A stretch of DNA of 44,842 bases from Actinomycetota bacterium (GTDB lineage: Bacteria; Actinomycetota; Acidimicrobiia; Acidimicrobiales; CADCSY01). The stretch covers positions 1 through 44,842 of the forward strand of contig SIRW01000098.1 of the NCBI GenBank assembly GCA_004366205.1. The letters run 5' to 3'. Position numbers and translations under genes: made by a program. Of the stretch, positions 1 to 8,047 are shown piece by piece. Below the pieces are notes generated by a model. That model saw nothing but the letters and a program-made list of their open reading frames with translations. It searched no databases and was not told the DNA's origin. How positions within the stretch are numbered: the first letter of the stretch is position 1; every line of letters begins with the position of its first letter.

Positions 1-1
1 C

Positions 2-526
2 GCCGCCGCCGACGGCGTCGTGCTCCCGGGCGTGGGCGCGTTCGGGCGGTGCATGCAGGCGCTGCGCGACGCCGAGCTCGACCGGGCGGCCCTCGAGGCC
101 ATCGAGGCGGGCCGGCCGTTCCTCGGCATCTGCGTGGGCATGCAGATGCTGTACGAGTCGAGCGACGAGGACCCCTACGTGCCCGGCCTCGGTGTGCTGC
201 CCGGCGCCGTCCGCCGCCTGCCCGACGAGGTGAAGGTGCCGCAGATGCAGTGGAACACGCTCGATCGCACCGGCGCCGAGAGCCGCATGCTCGCTGAGGT
301 CGAGGACCCGGTGTGGGTCTACTTCGTGCACTCCTACGCGGCCGAGCCCGGCGGGGAGGGCGTGGTGGCCACGTGCGACTACGGCGGCCCTGTCGCGGCC
401 GCCGTCGAGCGGGGCGGGCTGTGGGCCACGCAGTTCCACCCCGAGAAGTCCGGCGCCGCCGGGCTCCGGATCCTCGGGACGTTCGTGACCTCCCTGGCGG
501 TGGGGCGCGCCGGCCGGGCCGGGTGA
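2..526 (+). CDS. hisH: Imidazole glycerol phosphate synthase glutaminase subunit HisH (5' end outside window)
   Basis: This is the class I glutamine amidotransferase that supplies ammonia to HisF for forming imidazole glycerol phosphate and AICAR in histidine synthesis. The frame is open from base 2, so the true start lies upstream and roughly the first 30 residues are missing. The oxyanion-strand motif LPGVGAFG is present, followed by the nucleophile elbow GICVGMQML with the catalytic Cys, and near the C-terminus ATQFHPEKSG supplies the catalytic His and Glu. The triad is therefore complete. hisA follows 17 bases later on the same strand, and the partner hisF is at 4060, separated from it by a DUF559-type gene and an ABC-F gene. 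Identity is secure; only the N-terminus is unseen. Confidence 0.96.
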   Translation, partial: AAADGVVLPGVGAFGRCMQALRDAELDRAALEAIEAGRPFLGICVGMQMLYESSDEDPYVPGLGVLPGAVRRLPDEVKVPQMQWNTLDRTGAESRMLAEVEDPVWVYFVHSYAAEPGGEGVVATCDYGGPVAAAVERGGLWATQFHPEKSGAAGLRILGTFVTSLAVGRAGRAG

Positions 527-543
527 GCTGCTGGCGGGACGGC

Positions 544-1263
544 ATGGACCTGTACCCCTCGATCGATGTGCGCGGCGGCCGGTGCGTGCGCCTCTACCAG
601 GGCGACTACGGCCGGGAGATCGTCTACGGCGACGATCCTGTCGCCGTCGCCCGCGGCTTCGCCGGCGCCGGCGCGCCGTGGATCCACGTGGTGGACCTCG
701 ACGCCGCCCGCGGCCAGGGAGACAACCGCGACCTCGTGCTCGCCGTCGCCCGCGCCGTCGACGTGCCCGTGCAGGCAGGTGGCGGCGTGCGCGACGGCTC
801 GCTGCTCGACGCCGGCGTCGCCCGGGTCGTGCTGGGCAGCCTGGCGATGGCCGAGCCCGACCGCGCCGCCGCGCTGATCGAGTCGTACCCCGGCCGGGTG
901 GTGATCGGTCTCGACCACCGCGACGGCGAGGTCCGGGTGCGGGGCTGGGAGGCCGGGTCCGGCGTTTCCCTGCACGACGCCCTCCGCTGGCCCCAGTTCG
1001 GTGGCGCCGCCGCCTTCGTCGTCACCAACATCGCTCACGACGCCACCATGCAGGGCCCCGACCTGGACGGCCTCGCCGGCGTCCTCGCCGTCACCGAGAC
1101 ACCGGTGGTCGCGTCCGGCGGCGTCGGCACGGTCGAGCACCTCGAGGCCCTCGCCGCCCTCGAGGCCGGCGGACGGCGCCTCGCCGGCGCCATCGTGGGC
1201 CGGGCCATCTACGAGGGCACCGTCGACGTGGCCGCAGCCCTCGCCCGCCTCACCCCCCACTGA
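544..1263 (+). CDS. hisA: ProFAR isomerase HisA
   Basis: HisA opens the ribose of ProFAR by an Amadori rearrangement to PRFAR, the fourth step of histidine synthesis. The 239-residue protein has the expected length for a (beta/alpha)8 barrel and shows the two catalytic aspartates, D8 in SIDVRGG and D124 in IGLDHRDG. Phosphate-binding glycine loops are visible as QAGGGVR and ASGGVG. The ATG at 544 gives a normal N-terminus (MDLYPSIDVRGG); the frame stays open far upstream, but that part overlaps hisH and is not HisA-like. In many actinobacteria this protein is the bifunctional PriA that also replaces TrpF. Here a separate trpF exists at 11228, so a HisA-only role is more likely. The usual DGT of the second phosphate half reads DAT. 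Confidence 0.93.
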   Translation: MDLYPSIDVRGGRCVRLYQGDYGREIVYGDDPVAVARGFAGAGAPWIHVVDLDAARGQGDNRDLVLAVARAVDVPVQAGGGVRDGSLLDAGVARVVLGSLAMAEPDRAAALIESYPGRVVIGLDHRDGEVRVRGWEAGSGVSLHDALRWPQFGGAAAFVVTNIAHDATMQGPDLDGLAGVLAVTETPVVASGGVGTVEHLEALAALEAGGRRLAGAIVGRAIYEGTVDVAAALARLTPH

Positions 1264-1295
1264 CCCGCCGCCTGCCCGCCTCGTCGCGGGCCGAT

Positions 1296-1347
1296 CTTTC
1301 CGGGCACTTGACCGGCGATACACGGGTGAACTGCCCGGAAAGCGAGC
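1296..1347. repeat. 52-bp palindromic element, upstream copy (E1a)
   Basis: This 52-bp stretch is identical to 2321..2372. Its first 47 bases fold as a hairpin: the arms CTTTCCGGGCA (1296-1306) and TGCCCGGAAAG (1332-1342) are perfect reverse complements, and the stem continues inward with two mismatches (CTTGACCG against CGGGTGAA). No T-run follows, so a simple intrinsic terminator is not obvious. It begins 32 bases after the hisA stop and ends 48 bases before the preferred start of the DUF559-type gene. Confidence 0.95.
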
Positions 1348-1395
1348 CGTCTGGACCGGGTGAGTGATACACCCTCGCGTCAGACTGCCGGGCCC

Positions 1396-2316
1396 ATGAA
1401 CCCCTACCGCCGACTCATGAAGCTCGCCCGGCGTCAGCACGGCCTCGTGACGCGGGCGCAGGCGCTCGACAGCGGCTTGGCCCGCTGGGACATCGAGCGA
1501 CTGCTCGCCGGTGGCCAGTGGTCGAAGGTCCGTCGGGGCGTGTACTGCATCGCCGGGACGCCACCGTCGTGGGAGCAGACCGTGCGGGCGGCCACGTTGG
1601 CCGCTGCCAGTGGTGTCGCGTCGCACCTCACGTCCGGTCGCCTGCACGGCCTACGGACACCGCGACCCGAGGGCATCGACCTGCTGACCGAGCCGAGCGG
1701 GCGCATCCGGCTCCCGGGCGTCGTGCACCACCGGACGGACCTGCTCCCACGCAGCGATCTGACCGTCGTTCGCGGGATCCCGGCCACGACCGCCGCCCGT
1801 ACCCTCTGCGACGTGGGCGGCATGTTCACCGTGCGCACCTTGGGCATCACCGTGAACGATGCGTTGCGCCGGGGCACCGTGAGGCTCGAGCGCCTTCGCG
1901 CCGCCCACGACCGCCTCGCCGCCGGGAGCGGCCGACGGCCCCATCGCACCATGGCGGCCGTGCTCGCCCAGCGGGCTCCCGGTTTCGATCCCGGCGACAG
2001 CGAGGCCGAGATGCGTACTCTCCACACCCTCGTGCGCGCCGGCTTCCCGCGCCCGGAGCAGCAGTACCCGGTCCGAATCGGAACCCGGCTCTTCTACCTC
2101 GACCTCGCCTATCCCGACCTCAAGGGCTGCATCGAGTACGACGGCGTGGACGCGCACGGCCACGACGAGGCGTTCCACGCCGACCGGGGACGGTGGCGGC
2201 TGCTGACGGCGGCGGGTTGGCGGATCATCCCCGTGACCTCCCGCACCACCGACGCCGAGCTCATCGAGGCGGTCGCGGCCCTCTTCGAGCTCGGCGGACG
2301 ATCCGCCTCCGCCTGA
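1396..2316 (+). CDS. AbiEi-like N-terminus plus DUF559 (Vsr-like nuclease fold) protein, copy 1
   Basis: The 306-residue protein starts with a winged-helix-like region (LARRQHGLVTRAQALDSG, then WSKVRRGVYCIAG) typical of proteins annotated as type IV toxin-antitoxin AbiEi-family antitoxin domains. It ends in a DUF559 domain, a relative of the Vsr/PD-(D/E)XK nucleases. Candidate active-site residues are E205 (SEAE), D236 (YLDLAYPD) and E247 (IEYDG). ATG 1396 matches the length of relatives; GTG 1360 is an in-frame alternative. A CAGACT box lies 9 bases before 1396. The gene sits between two identical 52-bp palindromic copies and breaks the his neighbourhood, which points to insertion. Domain naming is from family knowledge; the true function is unknown. 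Two divergent paralogues lie at 21642 and 32883. Confidence 0.8.
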   Translation: MNPYRRLMKLARRQHGLVTRAQALDSGLARWDIERLLAGGQWSKVRRGVYCIAGTPPSWEQTVRAATLAAASGVASHLTSGRLHGLRTPRPEGIDLLTEPSGRIRLPGVVHHRTDLLPRSDLTVVRGIPATTAARTLCDVGGMFTVRTLGITVNDALRRGTVRLERLRAAHDRLAAGSGRRPHRTMAAVLAQRAPGFDPGDSEAEMRTLHTLVRAGFPRPEQQYPVRIGTRLFYLDLAYPDLKGCIEYDGVDAHGHDEAFHADRGRWRLLTAAGWRIIPVTSRTTDAELIEAVAALFELGGRSASA

Positions 2317-2320
2317 CGGC

Positions 2321-2372
2321 CTTTCCGGGCACTTGACCGGCGATACACGGGTGAACTGCCCGGAAAGCGAGC
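2321..2372. repeat. 52-bp palindromic element, downstream copy (E1b)
   Basis: Exact copy, in the same orientation, of 1296..1347. It begins four bases after the stop codon of the DUF559-type gene. The distance from one copy to the next is 1025 bp, enough for the single gene plus one element. The hairpin arms lie at 2321-2331 and 2357-2367. Confidence 0.95.
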
Positions 2373-2451
2373 AGACGCCGGGCCGACCGGACCGACCGGG
2401 CGGACGGAAACCGGTGGGGGAGTTCGGTGGGGAGGCTGGCAGCATGGGTGG

Positions 2452-4041
2452 GTGCTGTCGGCGAAGGAGCTGTCGGTGGAGGTGGGCGGGCGCCTCACGC
2501 TGGTCGAGGCGAGCTTCGCCGTGCGCGCCGGCGACAAGGTCGGGCTGGTGGGTCGCAACGGTGCGGGCAAGACGAGCCTGCTGCGGGTCCTCGCCGGCGA
2601 CGACCCCCCGGCGGCCGGCACGGTGATGCGCCGGGGGAACCTGGGCTTCCTGCCGCAGGACCCCCGCACCCCCCGCCACGCCGCCGAGTCGACGGCACTG
2701 CGCCACGTGCTCGCCGGCCGGGGGCTCGACGAGCTCGCCGAGCGGGTCGAGAAGCTGCGCATCAGGGTCGACGAGGACCCCTCCGAGCGCAACGTCGCCC
2801 GCTTCGCCCGGGCCGAGGAGACGTTCGAGCGCGAGGGGGGCTACGCGGCGGAGGCCGAGGTGCGCCGCATCACCGCCGGGCTCGGCCTGGCGAGCGACCG
2901 CCTCGACCTGCCGCTGCGGGTCCTGTCCGGCGGCGAGCGCCGCCGGGTCGAGCTGGCCCGCATCCTGTTCGCCCGCAGCGACGTGCTGCTGCTCGACGAG
3001 CCCACGAACCACCTCGACGTCGACGCCAAGCAGTGGCTCATGGGCTTCCTGCGCACCTACCGGGGCGCCCTGCTGGTCGTGAGCCACGACCTCGCCCTGC
3101 TCGACGAGGCCATCACCCGGGTGCTGCACCTCGACGACGCCGCCGTCGACGAGTACCGGGGCACCTACAGCCAGTACCTGGAGGCGCGCCGCCTGGACGA
3201 GCAGCGCCGGGCGAAGCTCGCCACCCGCCAGCAGGCCGAGATCAGCCGGCTCTCGACGCTGGCCGACAAGATGCGGGGCCAGACCGAGAAGCGGGCCCGC
3301 ATCGCCAAGAGCCTCGACACCAGGGTCGCCCGCTTGCGGGCCGAAGCCGTCGAGGGCCCGAAGAAGCAGCGGCGCATCCGGGTCCGCCTGCCCGACCCAC
3401 CCCACGCCGGGCGCACGGTGCTCGAGGTCGAGGGCTTGGCCAAGGGCTACGGCGGTCCGCCCGTGTTCGAGGACGTCACGTTCGACGTCGGCCGGGGCGA
3501 GCGCCTGCTCGTGCTGGGCCTCAACGGCGCCGGCAAGACCAGCATGCTGCGCATCCTCGCCGGCCAGACCAGCCAGGACGCCGGCGACGTGCGGTTCGGC
3601 GTGGGCGTGTCCACCGGCTACTACGCCCAGGAGCACGAGGGCATCGAGTCGGGTCGCACCCTGCTCGACCACATGCGCGCCCAGGTGACCGCCACCGACC
3701 AGGAGCACCGGGACCTGCTCGGCATGTTCGGCCTGCCCGGCGACATGGCGTTCCAGGACGCCGGCACCCTGTCGGGCGGCGAGAAGACGAAGCTCGCCCT
3801 CGCCCAGCTCACCGCCGGCAGCCACAACCTGCTGCTGCTCGACGAGCCCACCAACAACCTCGACCCCCCGTCCCGGGACGCCGTCGCCGCCGCCCTCGGC
3901 GGCTGGGGCGGCGCCATGGTGCTGGTCAGCCACGACACCGACTTCGTGGCCGCCCTCGAGCCCGACCGGGTGCTGCTCATGCCCGACGGCACCGTCGACT
4001 ACTTCAGCGACGAGCTGCTCGATCTGGTCTCGCTGGCGTAG
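2452..4041 (+). CDS. ABC-F family ATPase with duplicated ATP-binding domains
   Basis: The protein is 529 residues with two ATP-binding cassettes and no membrane segments, the ABC-F layout of ribosome-associated translation factors and of some antibiotic-protection proteins. Domain 1 has Walker A GRNGAGKT (residues 34-41), signature LSGGERRR and Walker B DVLLLDEPTNHLD. Domain 2 has GLNGAGKT, LSGGEKTKLAL and LLLLDEPTNNLD. A charged linker rich in Arg/Lys (around residues 240-305) joins them, as expected for the P-site tRNA interaction motif. The start is GTG 2452; no convincing Shine-Dalgarno is visible and a CAGCAT box lies 6 bases upstream. It stands alone between the DUF559 module and hisF. 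The subfamily (EttA-like or resistance type) cannot be decided by eye. Confidence 0.88.
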   Translation: MLSAKELSVEVGGRLTLVEASFAVRAGDKVGLVGRNGAGKTSLLRVLAGDDPPAAGTVMRRGNLGFLPQDPRTPRHAAESTALRHVLAGRGLDELAERVEKLRIRVDEDPSERNVARFARAEETFEREGGYAAEAEVRRITAGLGLASDRLDLPLRVLSGGERRRVELARILFARSDVLLLDEPTNHLDVDAKQWLMGFLRTYRGALLVVSHDLALLDEAITRVLHLDDAAVDEYRGTYSQYLEARRLDEQRRAKLATRQQAEISRLSTLADKMRGQTEKRARIAKSLDTRVARLRAEAVEGPKKQRRIRVRLPDPPHAGRTVLEVEGLAKGYGGPPVFEDVTFDVGRGERLLVLGLNGAGKTSMLRILAGQTSQDAGDVRFGVGVSTGYYAQEHEGIESGRTLLDHMRAQVTATDQEHRDLLGMFGLPGDMAFQDAGTLSGGEKTKLALAQLTAGSHNLLLLDEPTNNLDPPSRDAVAAALGGWGGAMVLVSHDTDFVAALEPDRVLLMPDGTVDYFSDELLDLVSLA

Positions 4042-4046
4042 TGCCG

Positions 4047-4052
4047 TAACCT
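4047..4052 (+). promoter_or_regulatory. -10 box of a putative leaderless promoter for hisF
   Basis: TAACCT lies seven bases before ATG 4060. Transcription would start at or beside the start codon. The same arrangement recurs at many genes in this window. Confidence 0.5.
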
Positions 4053-4059
4053 CGAACCG

Positions 4060-4830
4060 ATGCGCACCGCCCGGGTGATCCCCTGCCTCGACGTCGACGC
4101 CGGTCGCGTCGTGAAGGGCGTCAACTTCGTGGGCCTCCGCGACGCCGGCGACCCCGTCGAGCTGGCCGCCCGCTACGACGCCGAGGGCGCCGACGAGATC
4201 GTCTTCCTCGACATCACCGCCAGCTCCCACGCCCGCGACACGATCGTCGACGTGGTGGCCCGCACCGCCGAACAGGTCTTCATCCCCCTCACGGTCGGTG
4301 GGGGCGTCCGCAGCGTGGACGACGCCCGCCGCCTGCTGCGGGCCGGGGCCGACAAGGTGTCGGTGAACACCTCGGCGGTGTCCAAGCCCCACCTGGTCGA
4401 GCAGCTGGCCGGCGAGTTCGGCCGGCAGTGCGTGGTGGTGGCCATCGACGCCCGCCGGGCCCAGGTCGGCTTCGAGGTGTACACCCACGGGGGGCGCAAG
4501 CCGACCGGCCTCGACGCCGTGTCCTGGGCCGCCGAGGTCGAGAAGCTGGGCGCCGGCGAGATCCTGCTCACCTCGATGGACCGCGACGGGACCAGGGAGG
4601 GCTTCGACCTCGAGCTCACCGCGGCGGTCACCTCGGCGGTGGGCATCCCCGTGATCGCCAGCGGGGGGGTGGGCACGCTCGATCACCTGGTCGCCGGGGT
4701 GGTCGAGGGCGGCGCCGACGCCGTGCTGGCGGCGTCGATCTTCCACTTCGGCGAGCACACCGTCGCCCAAGCCAAGGCCCGCATGGCCGAGGCCGGCGTG
4801 GCGGTCCGGCCGGTCGAGGAGGTGCGCTGA
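4060..4830 (+). CDS. hisF: Imidazole glycerol phosphate synthase cyclase subunit HisF
   Basis: HisF condenses PRFAR with ammonia from HisH to make imidazole glycerol phosphate and AICAR. It is 256 residues, the normal length, and has both catalytic aspartates, D11 (IPCLDVD) and D130 (VVVAIDARR). Phosphate-binding loops appear as LTVGGGVRS and VIASGGVGT, and the MDRDGT segment is conserved. Its ATG has a TAACCT box seven bases upstream, so the gene probably begins its own leaderless transcript. The GroES-like gene starts two bases after its stop, suggesting coupled translation. Confidence 0.97.
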   Translation: MRTARVIPCLDVDAGRVVKGVNFVGLRDAGDPVELAARYDAEGADEIVFLDITASSHARDTIVDVVARTAEQVFIPLTVGGGVRSVDDARRLLRAGADKVSVNTSAVSKPHLVEQLAGEFGRQCVVVAIDARRAQVGFEVYTHGGRKPTGLDAVSWAAEVEKLGAGEILLTSMDRDGTREGFDLELTAAVTSAVGIPVIASGGVGTLDHLVAGVVEGGADAVLAASIFHFGEHTVAQAKARMAEAGVAVRPVEEVR

Positions 4831-4831
4831 G

Positions 4832-5170
4832 GTGCCCGACGGTCGCGAGGTGGACGACAAGCACCCCATCAAGATGCTGAACGACCGGCTGCTCGTGCAG
4901 CTGCCCAACAAGGAGGGCGAGCGCCGGTCCCGGTCGGGCATCCTCATCCCGGCCACCGCCCAGATGAGCAAGCGCCTGGCCTGGGCCGAGGTGGTGGCGG
5001 TGGGACCCAACGTGCGCTCGATCGAAGCCGGGGACCAGGTGCTGTTCAACCCCGAGGACCGCTTCGAGGTCGAGGTGCGGGGCGAGGACTACCTGATCCT
5101 GCGCGAGCGCGACATCCACGCCGTGGCCGCTCCCCGCCTGGAGGAGGGCTCGACGGGTCTGTACCTGTGA
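4832..5170 (+). CDS. GroES/Cpn10-like co-chaperonin protein
   Basis: This 112-residue protein has the Cpn10 beta-barrel pattern. LNDRLLVQLP corresponds to the conserved PLxDRVLV start, SGILIPATAQ to the GGIxxP mobile-loop exit, and WAEVVAVGP to the conserved GxVxAVGxG strand. DYLILRERDIHAV ends the fold. The first 14 or so residues (MPDGREVDDKHPIK) precede the domain; an internal ATG at 4874 could also serve. It begins at GTG 4832, two bases after hisF, and is not next to a groEL. It is therefore probably not the main GroES and may be a divergent paralogue that stabilises a particular client. Its link to histidine synthesis is only positional. Confidence 0.75.
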   Translation: MPDGREVDDKHPIKMLNDRLLVQLPNKEGERRSRSGILIPATAQMSKRLAWAEVVAVGPNVRSIEAGDQVLFNPEDRFEVEVRGEDYLILRERDIHAVAAPRLEEGSTGLYL

Positions 5171-5196
5171 CCGCCGTCGATCGGCCGCCGGCGCTC

Positions 5197-5202
5197 TAGG
5201 CT
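5197..5202 (+). promoter_or_regulatory. -10 box of a putative leaderless promoter for hisI
   Basis: TAGGCT is six bases before ATG 5209, with no room for a Shine-Dalgarno sequence between box and start. Confidence 0.5.
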
Positions 5203-5208
5203 CGAACC

Positions 5209-5583
5209 ATGCCCGTCACCACCCCCATCGACGTCACCGAGGAGCAGCTCGCCGCCGTCGCCTTCAACGCCGACGGCCTCGTCCCCGCCATCGTGCAGGA
5301 GCACGGCACCGGCCAGGTGCTGATGATGGCGTGGATGAACGACGAGGCGCTGCGCCGCACGTTCGAGACGGGCCGCACCTGGTTCTGGAGCCGGTCGCGC
5401 CAGGAGTACTGGTGCAAGGGCGAGACGTCCGGCGACCGCCAGTTCGTGCGCGAGGCGTACTACGACTGCGACGGCGACACCCTGCTGTTCGTGGTCGAGC
5501 AGGAGGGGCGGGGCGCGTGCCACACCGGCGAGCGCACCTGCTTCTTCCGCGCCTTCGGCCCGGACGGCGCCACCGGCTCGTAG
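5209..5583 (+). CDS. hisI: Phosphoribosyl-AMP cyclohydrolase HisI
   Basis: HisI opens the purine ring of phosphoribosyl-AMP, the third step of histidine synthesis. At 124 residues it is the stand-alone actinobacterial form without a fused HisE. It carries the metal-binding signature: [11 protein letters not shown] with an aspartate pair and Cys, then [14 protein letters not shown] with two further cysteines that bind zinc. The [16 protein letters not shown] segment is a family hallmark. It has its own leaderless-type promoter box, and trpE begins 12 bases after its stop, so his and trp genes may share transcription here. Confidence 0.96.
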   Translation: MPVTTPIDVTEEQLAAVAFNADGLVPAIVQEHGTGQVLMMAWMNDEALRRTFETGRTWFWSRSRQEYWCKGETSGDRQFVREAYYDCDGDTLLFVVEQEGRGACHTGERTCFFRAFGPDGATGS

Positions 5584-5595
5584 CCGGCGCCGGCC

Positions 5596-7116
5596 GTGCT
5601 GCGCCCCAGCCGCGACGAGTTCCGGTCCCTTGCCCGGGAGCACACGGTGGTACCCGTGTGGCGGGAGGTGCTCGCCGACCTCATCACCCCGGTCGCCGCG
5701 TTCGCCCGGGTGGTCGGCGACGGCCCCGGCTTCCTGCTCGAGTCCGTCGAGCACGGGGAGCGCTGGAGCCGGTTCAGCTTCGTGGGGCGCAACCCGTCGG
5801 CCACGATCGTCGCCCGGGGAGGCCGGCTCGACATCGATGGCGCGCTGCCGCCGGACATCCCCCGTGACCGGGGTGTGCTGGCGGCCCTGGAGGTCCTGCT
5901 CGGGCGCTACCGCTCGCCCAGCCTGCCCGACCTCCCCCCGTTGCACGGCGGGGTCGTCGGCTACCTCGGCTACGACGTGGTGCGCGAGGTCGAGCGCCTC
6001 CCGGACGTGCCCCGCGACGACCAGGGGCTGCCCGACGCCGTGCTGTCGGTGATCGGGCAGCTGGCGGCGTTCGACCACTGGCGCCAGCGGGTGGCGCTCA
6101 TCGACAACGTGATCGTCGAGCCGGGGGCCGACGACGACGCCCTCGACGCCGCCTACGACGGCGCGGCGGCCCGCCTCGACGACCTGGCCGCCGCCGGCGC
6201 CCGACCGCTCGACGAGCCGGTGGTCGACCCGCCCGACGCCGCCGACCCGCCGCCCGAGGTGCGGCGGACGGTGACGAGCGACGACTACGCCCGGGCGGTC
6301 GAGGCGGCCAAGGAGCACATCCTCGACGGCGACGCCTTCCAGATCGTGCTGTCGCAGCGCTTCGACCTCGACCTCGACGCCGAGCCCTTCGACGTGTACC
6401 GGGTGCTGCGCCAGGTGAACCCGAGCCCCTACATGTACTTCGTGCGCCATCCCGAGGTGACGCTGGTGGGCTCGTCGCCCGAGCCCATGGTGCAGCTGCT
6501 CGACGGGCGGGTGATCTCCCGGCCCATCGCCGGCACCCGGCGCCGGGGCGCCACCGACGAGGAGGACCGCCAGCTCGGCGCCGAGCTGCGCGAGCACCCC
6601 AAGGAGGTGGCCGAGCACGTCATGCTCGTGGACCTGGCCCGCAACGACGTGGGCCGAGTGGTGCGCTTCGGCACCGAGCAGGTCGACGAGCTGATGGTCC
6701 TCGAGCGCTACAGCCACGTCATGCACCTCACCTCGCAGGTCTCGGGCCTGCTCGCCGAGGGCCGGACGCCCATCGACGTGCTGCGGGCCACCCTGCCGGC
6801 GGGCACGGTCAGCGGCGCCCCCAAGGTGCGGGCCATGCAGATCATCGACAGCCTCGAGCCCACCAAGCGGGGCCCCTACGCCGGGGTGGTCGGCTACGTC
6901 GACTTCTCCGGCAACATCGACACGGCCATCGCCATCCGCACCATGGTGGTGACGGGGGAGCGGGCGTCGGTGCAGGCGGGTGCGGGCATCGTGGCCGACA
7001 GCGACCCGTACGCCGAGGACAAGGAGTGCCAGGCCAAGGCGGCCGCGCTGCTCGCGGCGGTGCCGGCGGCCCGGCGGATGCGCCGCCAGCGCCGGGGCGA
7101 GGAGTCGGCCCCATGA
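5596..7116 (+). CDS. trpE: Anthranilate synthase component I TrpE
   Basis: TrpE makes anthranilate from chorismate and ammonia, the first committed step of tryptophan synthesis. The 506-residue protein has the N-terminal feedback domain (FLLESVEHGERWSRFSFVG, which resembles the LLES tryptophan-binding motif) and a complete C-terminal chorismate-binding domain. That domain shows QIVLSQRFD, NPSPYMYF, GSSPEPMV, RPIAGTRRRG, LVDLARNDVGRV and GTVSGAPKVRAM. GTG 5596 gives a normal N-terminus. No trpG-type glutaminase subunit is encoded nearby, so it must be supplied from elsewhere. Its stop overlaps the ATG of ygfZ as ATGA. No leader peptide or attenuator is visible upstream. Confidence 0.96.
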   Translation: MLRPSRDEFRSLAREHTVVPVWREVLADLITPVAAFARVVGDGPGFLLESVEHGERWSRFSFVGRNPSATIVARGGRLDIDGALPPDIPRDRGVLAALEVLLGRYRSPSLPDLPPLHGGVVGYLGYDVVREVERLPDVPRDDQGLPDAVLSVIGQLAAFDHWRQRVALIDNVIVEPGADDDALDAAYDGAAARLDDLAAAGARPLDEPVVDPPDAADPPPEVRRTVTSDDYARAVEAAKEHILDGDAFQIVLSQRFDLDLDAEPFDVYRVLRQVNPSPYMYFVRHPEVTLVGSSPEPMVQLLDGRVISRPIAGTRRRGATDEEDRQLGAELREHPKEVAEHVMLVDLARNDVGRVVRFGTEQVDELMVLERYSHVMHLTSQVSGLLAEGRTPIDVLRATLPAGTVSGAPKVRAMQIIDSLEPTKRGPYAGVVGYVDFSGNIDTAIAIRTMVVTGERASVQAGAGIVADSDPYAEDKECQAKAAALLAAVPAARRMRRQRRGEESAP

Positions 7117-8042
7117 CCCGGCGCGAGCCCGGACCCGACTTCGCCACCGACTACCTGGCGCTGCGTCGCGAGGCGGGGGTGGTCGACCTGCCCCGCGACG
7201 TGGTGCGGGCCCGCGGGCCCGACGCCGAGGCGTTCCTGCAAGGGCAGCTCAGCCAGGACGTGGCCGCCCTGACCGCCGGCGCGTCGGCGTGGACGTTCGT
7301 GCTCGCCCCGCACGGCAAGGTGGACGGGTTCGCGCGGGTCACGCGCACGGCCGACGACACCTTCGTGCTCGACACCGACGCCGGTGCCGGGGAGGCCCTG
7401 ATCGCCCGGCTCGAGCGCTTCAAGCTGCGCACCCGCTGCGACCTCGAACCCCTCGACTGGCGCTGCCTGGCGGTGCGGGGTCCCGCCGCCGCCGCCGTGC
7501 GGGCCCGCCTCACCCCGCCCCCGCCCGACCAGGGGTTCGACGCGCCGGCCGACTGGCCGGGCCTGCCGGGCTTCGACCGGCTCGGCGCCGATCCCGCCGC
7601 ACCCGAGGGCCTGCGGCGGTGCGGGCTCGACGCCTACGAGGCGGTGCGCATCGAGGCTGGGGTGCCCCTGGTCGGCGCCGAGCTCACCGAGGACACGATC
7701 CCGGCCGAGGCCGGCATCGTCGAGCGGGCCGTCAGCTTCACCAAGGGCTGCTTCACCGGGCAGGAGCTGGTCGCCCGCATCGACGCCCGCGGCGGCAACG
7801 TCCCCCGGCACCTGCGGGGCGTCCTCGTCGCCCGCAACGTCCGGCCTCCGGTGGGCGCGACCCTCGTCGTCGACGGCAAGGACGTGGGCGCCCTCACGAG
7901 CGTGGCCGAGTCGCTCGACCGGCGCGCCCCGGTGGCCCTGGCCTACGTGCGGCGCGCCGTGGAGCCGCCGGCCGAGGCAACCGTGGTGTGGGACGGCGGC
8001 GAGGCCCCGGCTCGGATCGAGGCCCTCCCGCTCGTAACCTGA
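7113..8042 (+). CDS. ygfZ: YgfZ/GcvT-like folate-binding protein
   Basis: A 309-residue member of the aminomethyltransferase-like family, in which YgfZ (and mitochondrial Iba57) binds folate and helps maintain certain iron-sulfur enzymes such as MiaB. The family signature is present as KGCFTGQELVARIDARGG, with the conserved Cys at residue 213. The N-terminal fold motif VVDLPRDVVRARGPDAEAFLQGQLSQDV is typical. ATG 7113 overlaps the trpE stop by four bases, which settles the start; the frame is open further upstream only inside trpE. Its presence among trp genes is conserved positionally in many actinobacteria but without a known functional link. Confidence 0.88.
   Translation: MTRREPGPDFATDYLALRREAGVVDLPRDVVRARGPDAEAFLQGQLSQDVAALTAGASAWTFVLAPHGKVDGFARVTRTADDTFVLDTDAGAGEALIARLERFKLRTRCDLEPLDWRCLAVRGPAAAAVRARLTPPPPDQGFDAPADWPGLPGFDRLGADPAAPEGLRRCGLDAYEAVRIEAGVPLVGAELTEDTIPAEAGIVERAVSFTKGCFTGQELVARIDARGGNVPRHLRGVLVARNVRPPVGATLVVDGKDVGALTSVAESLDRRAPVALAYVRRAVEPPAEATVVWDGGEAPARIEALPLVT
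8035..8040 (+). promoter_or_regulatory. -10 box of a putative leaderless promoter for the 8048 lipoprotein gene
   Basis: TAACCT, seven bases before GTG 8048, lies over the ygfZ stop codon. Confidence 0.42.
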
Positions 8043-8047
8043 CAGCC

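Noticed and set aside
313-1263. HisA with a 77-residue N-terminal extension
   Set aside because: The extension overlaps hisH out of frame; the barrel begins at ATG 544.
1296-2372. The 52-bp repeats as terminal inverted repeats of an insertion sequence
   Set aside because: They are direct, not inverted, copies; each is palindromic by itself; and the gene between them is not a recognisable transposase.
1651-5049. Very long minus-strand open frame (1132 codons)
   Set aside because: It crosses the DUF559, ABC-F and hisF genes in antisense and has no recognisable motifs; it is a by-product of GC-rich codon bias.
5584-5595. trp leader peptide or attenuator before trpE
   Set aside because: Only 12 bases separate hisI and trpE, with no room for a leader.
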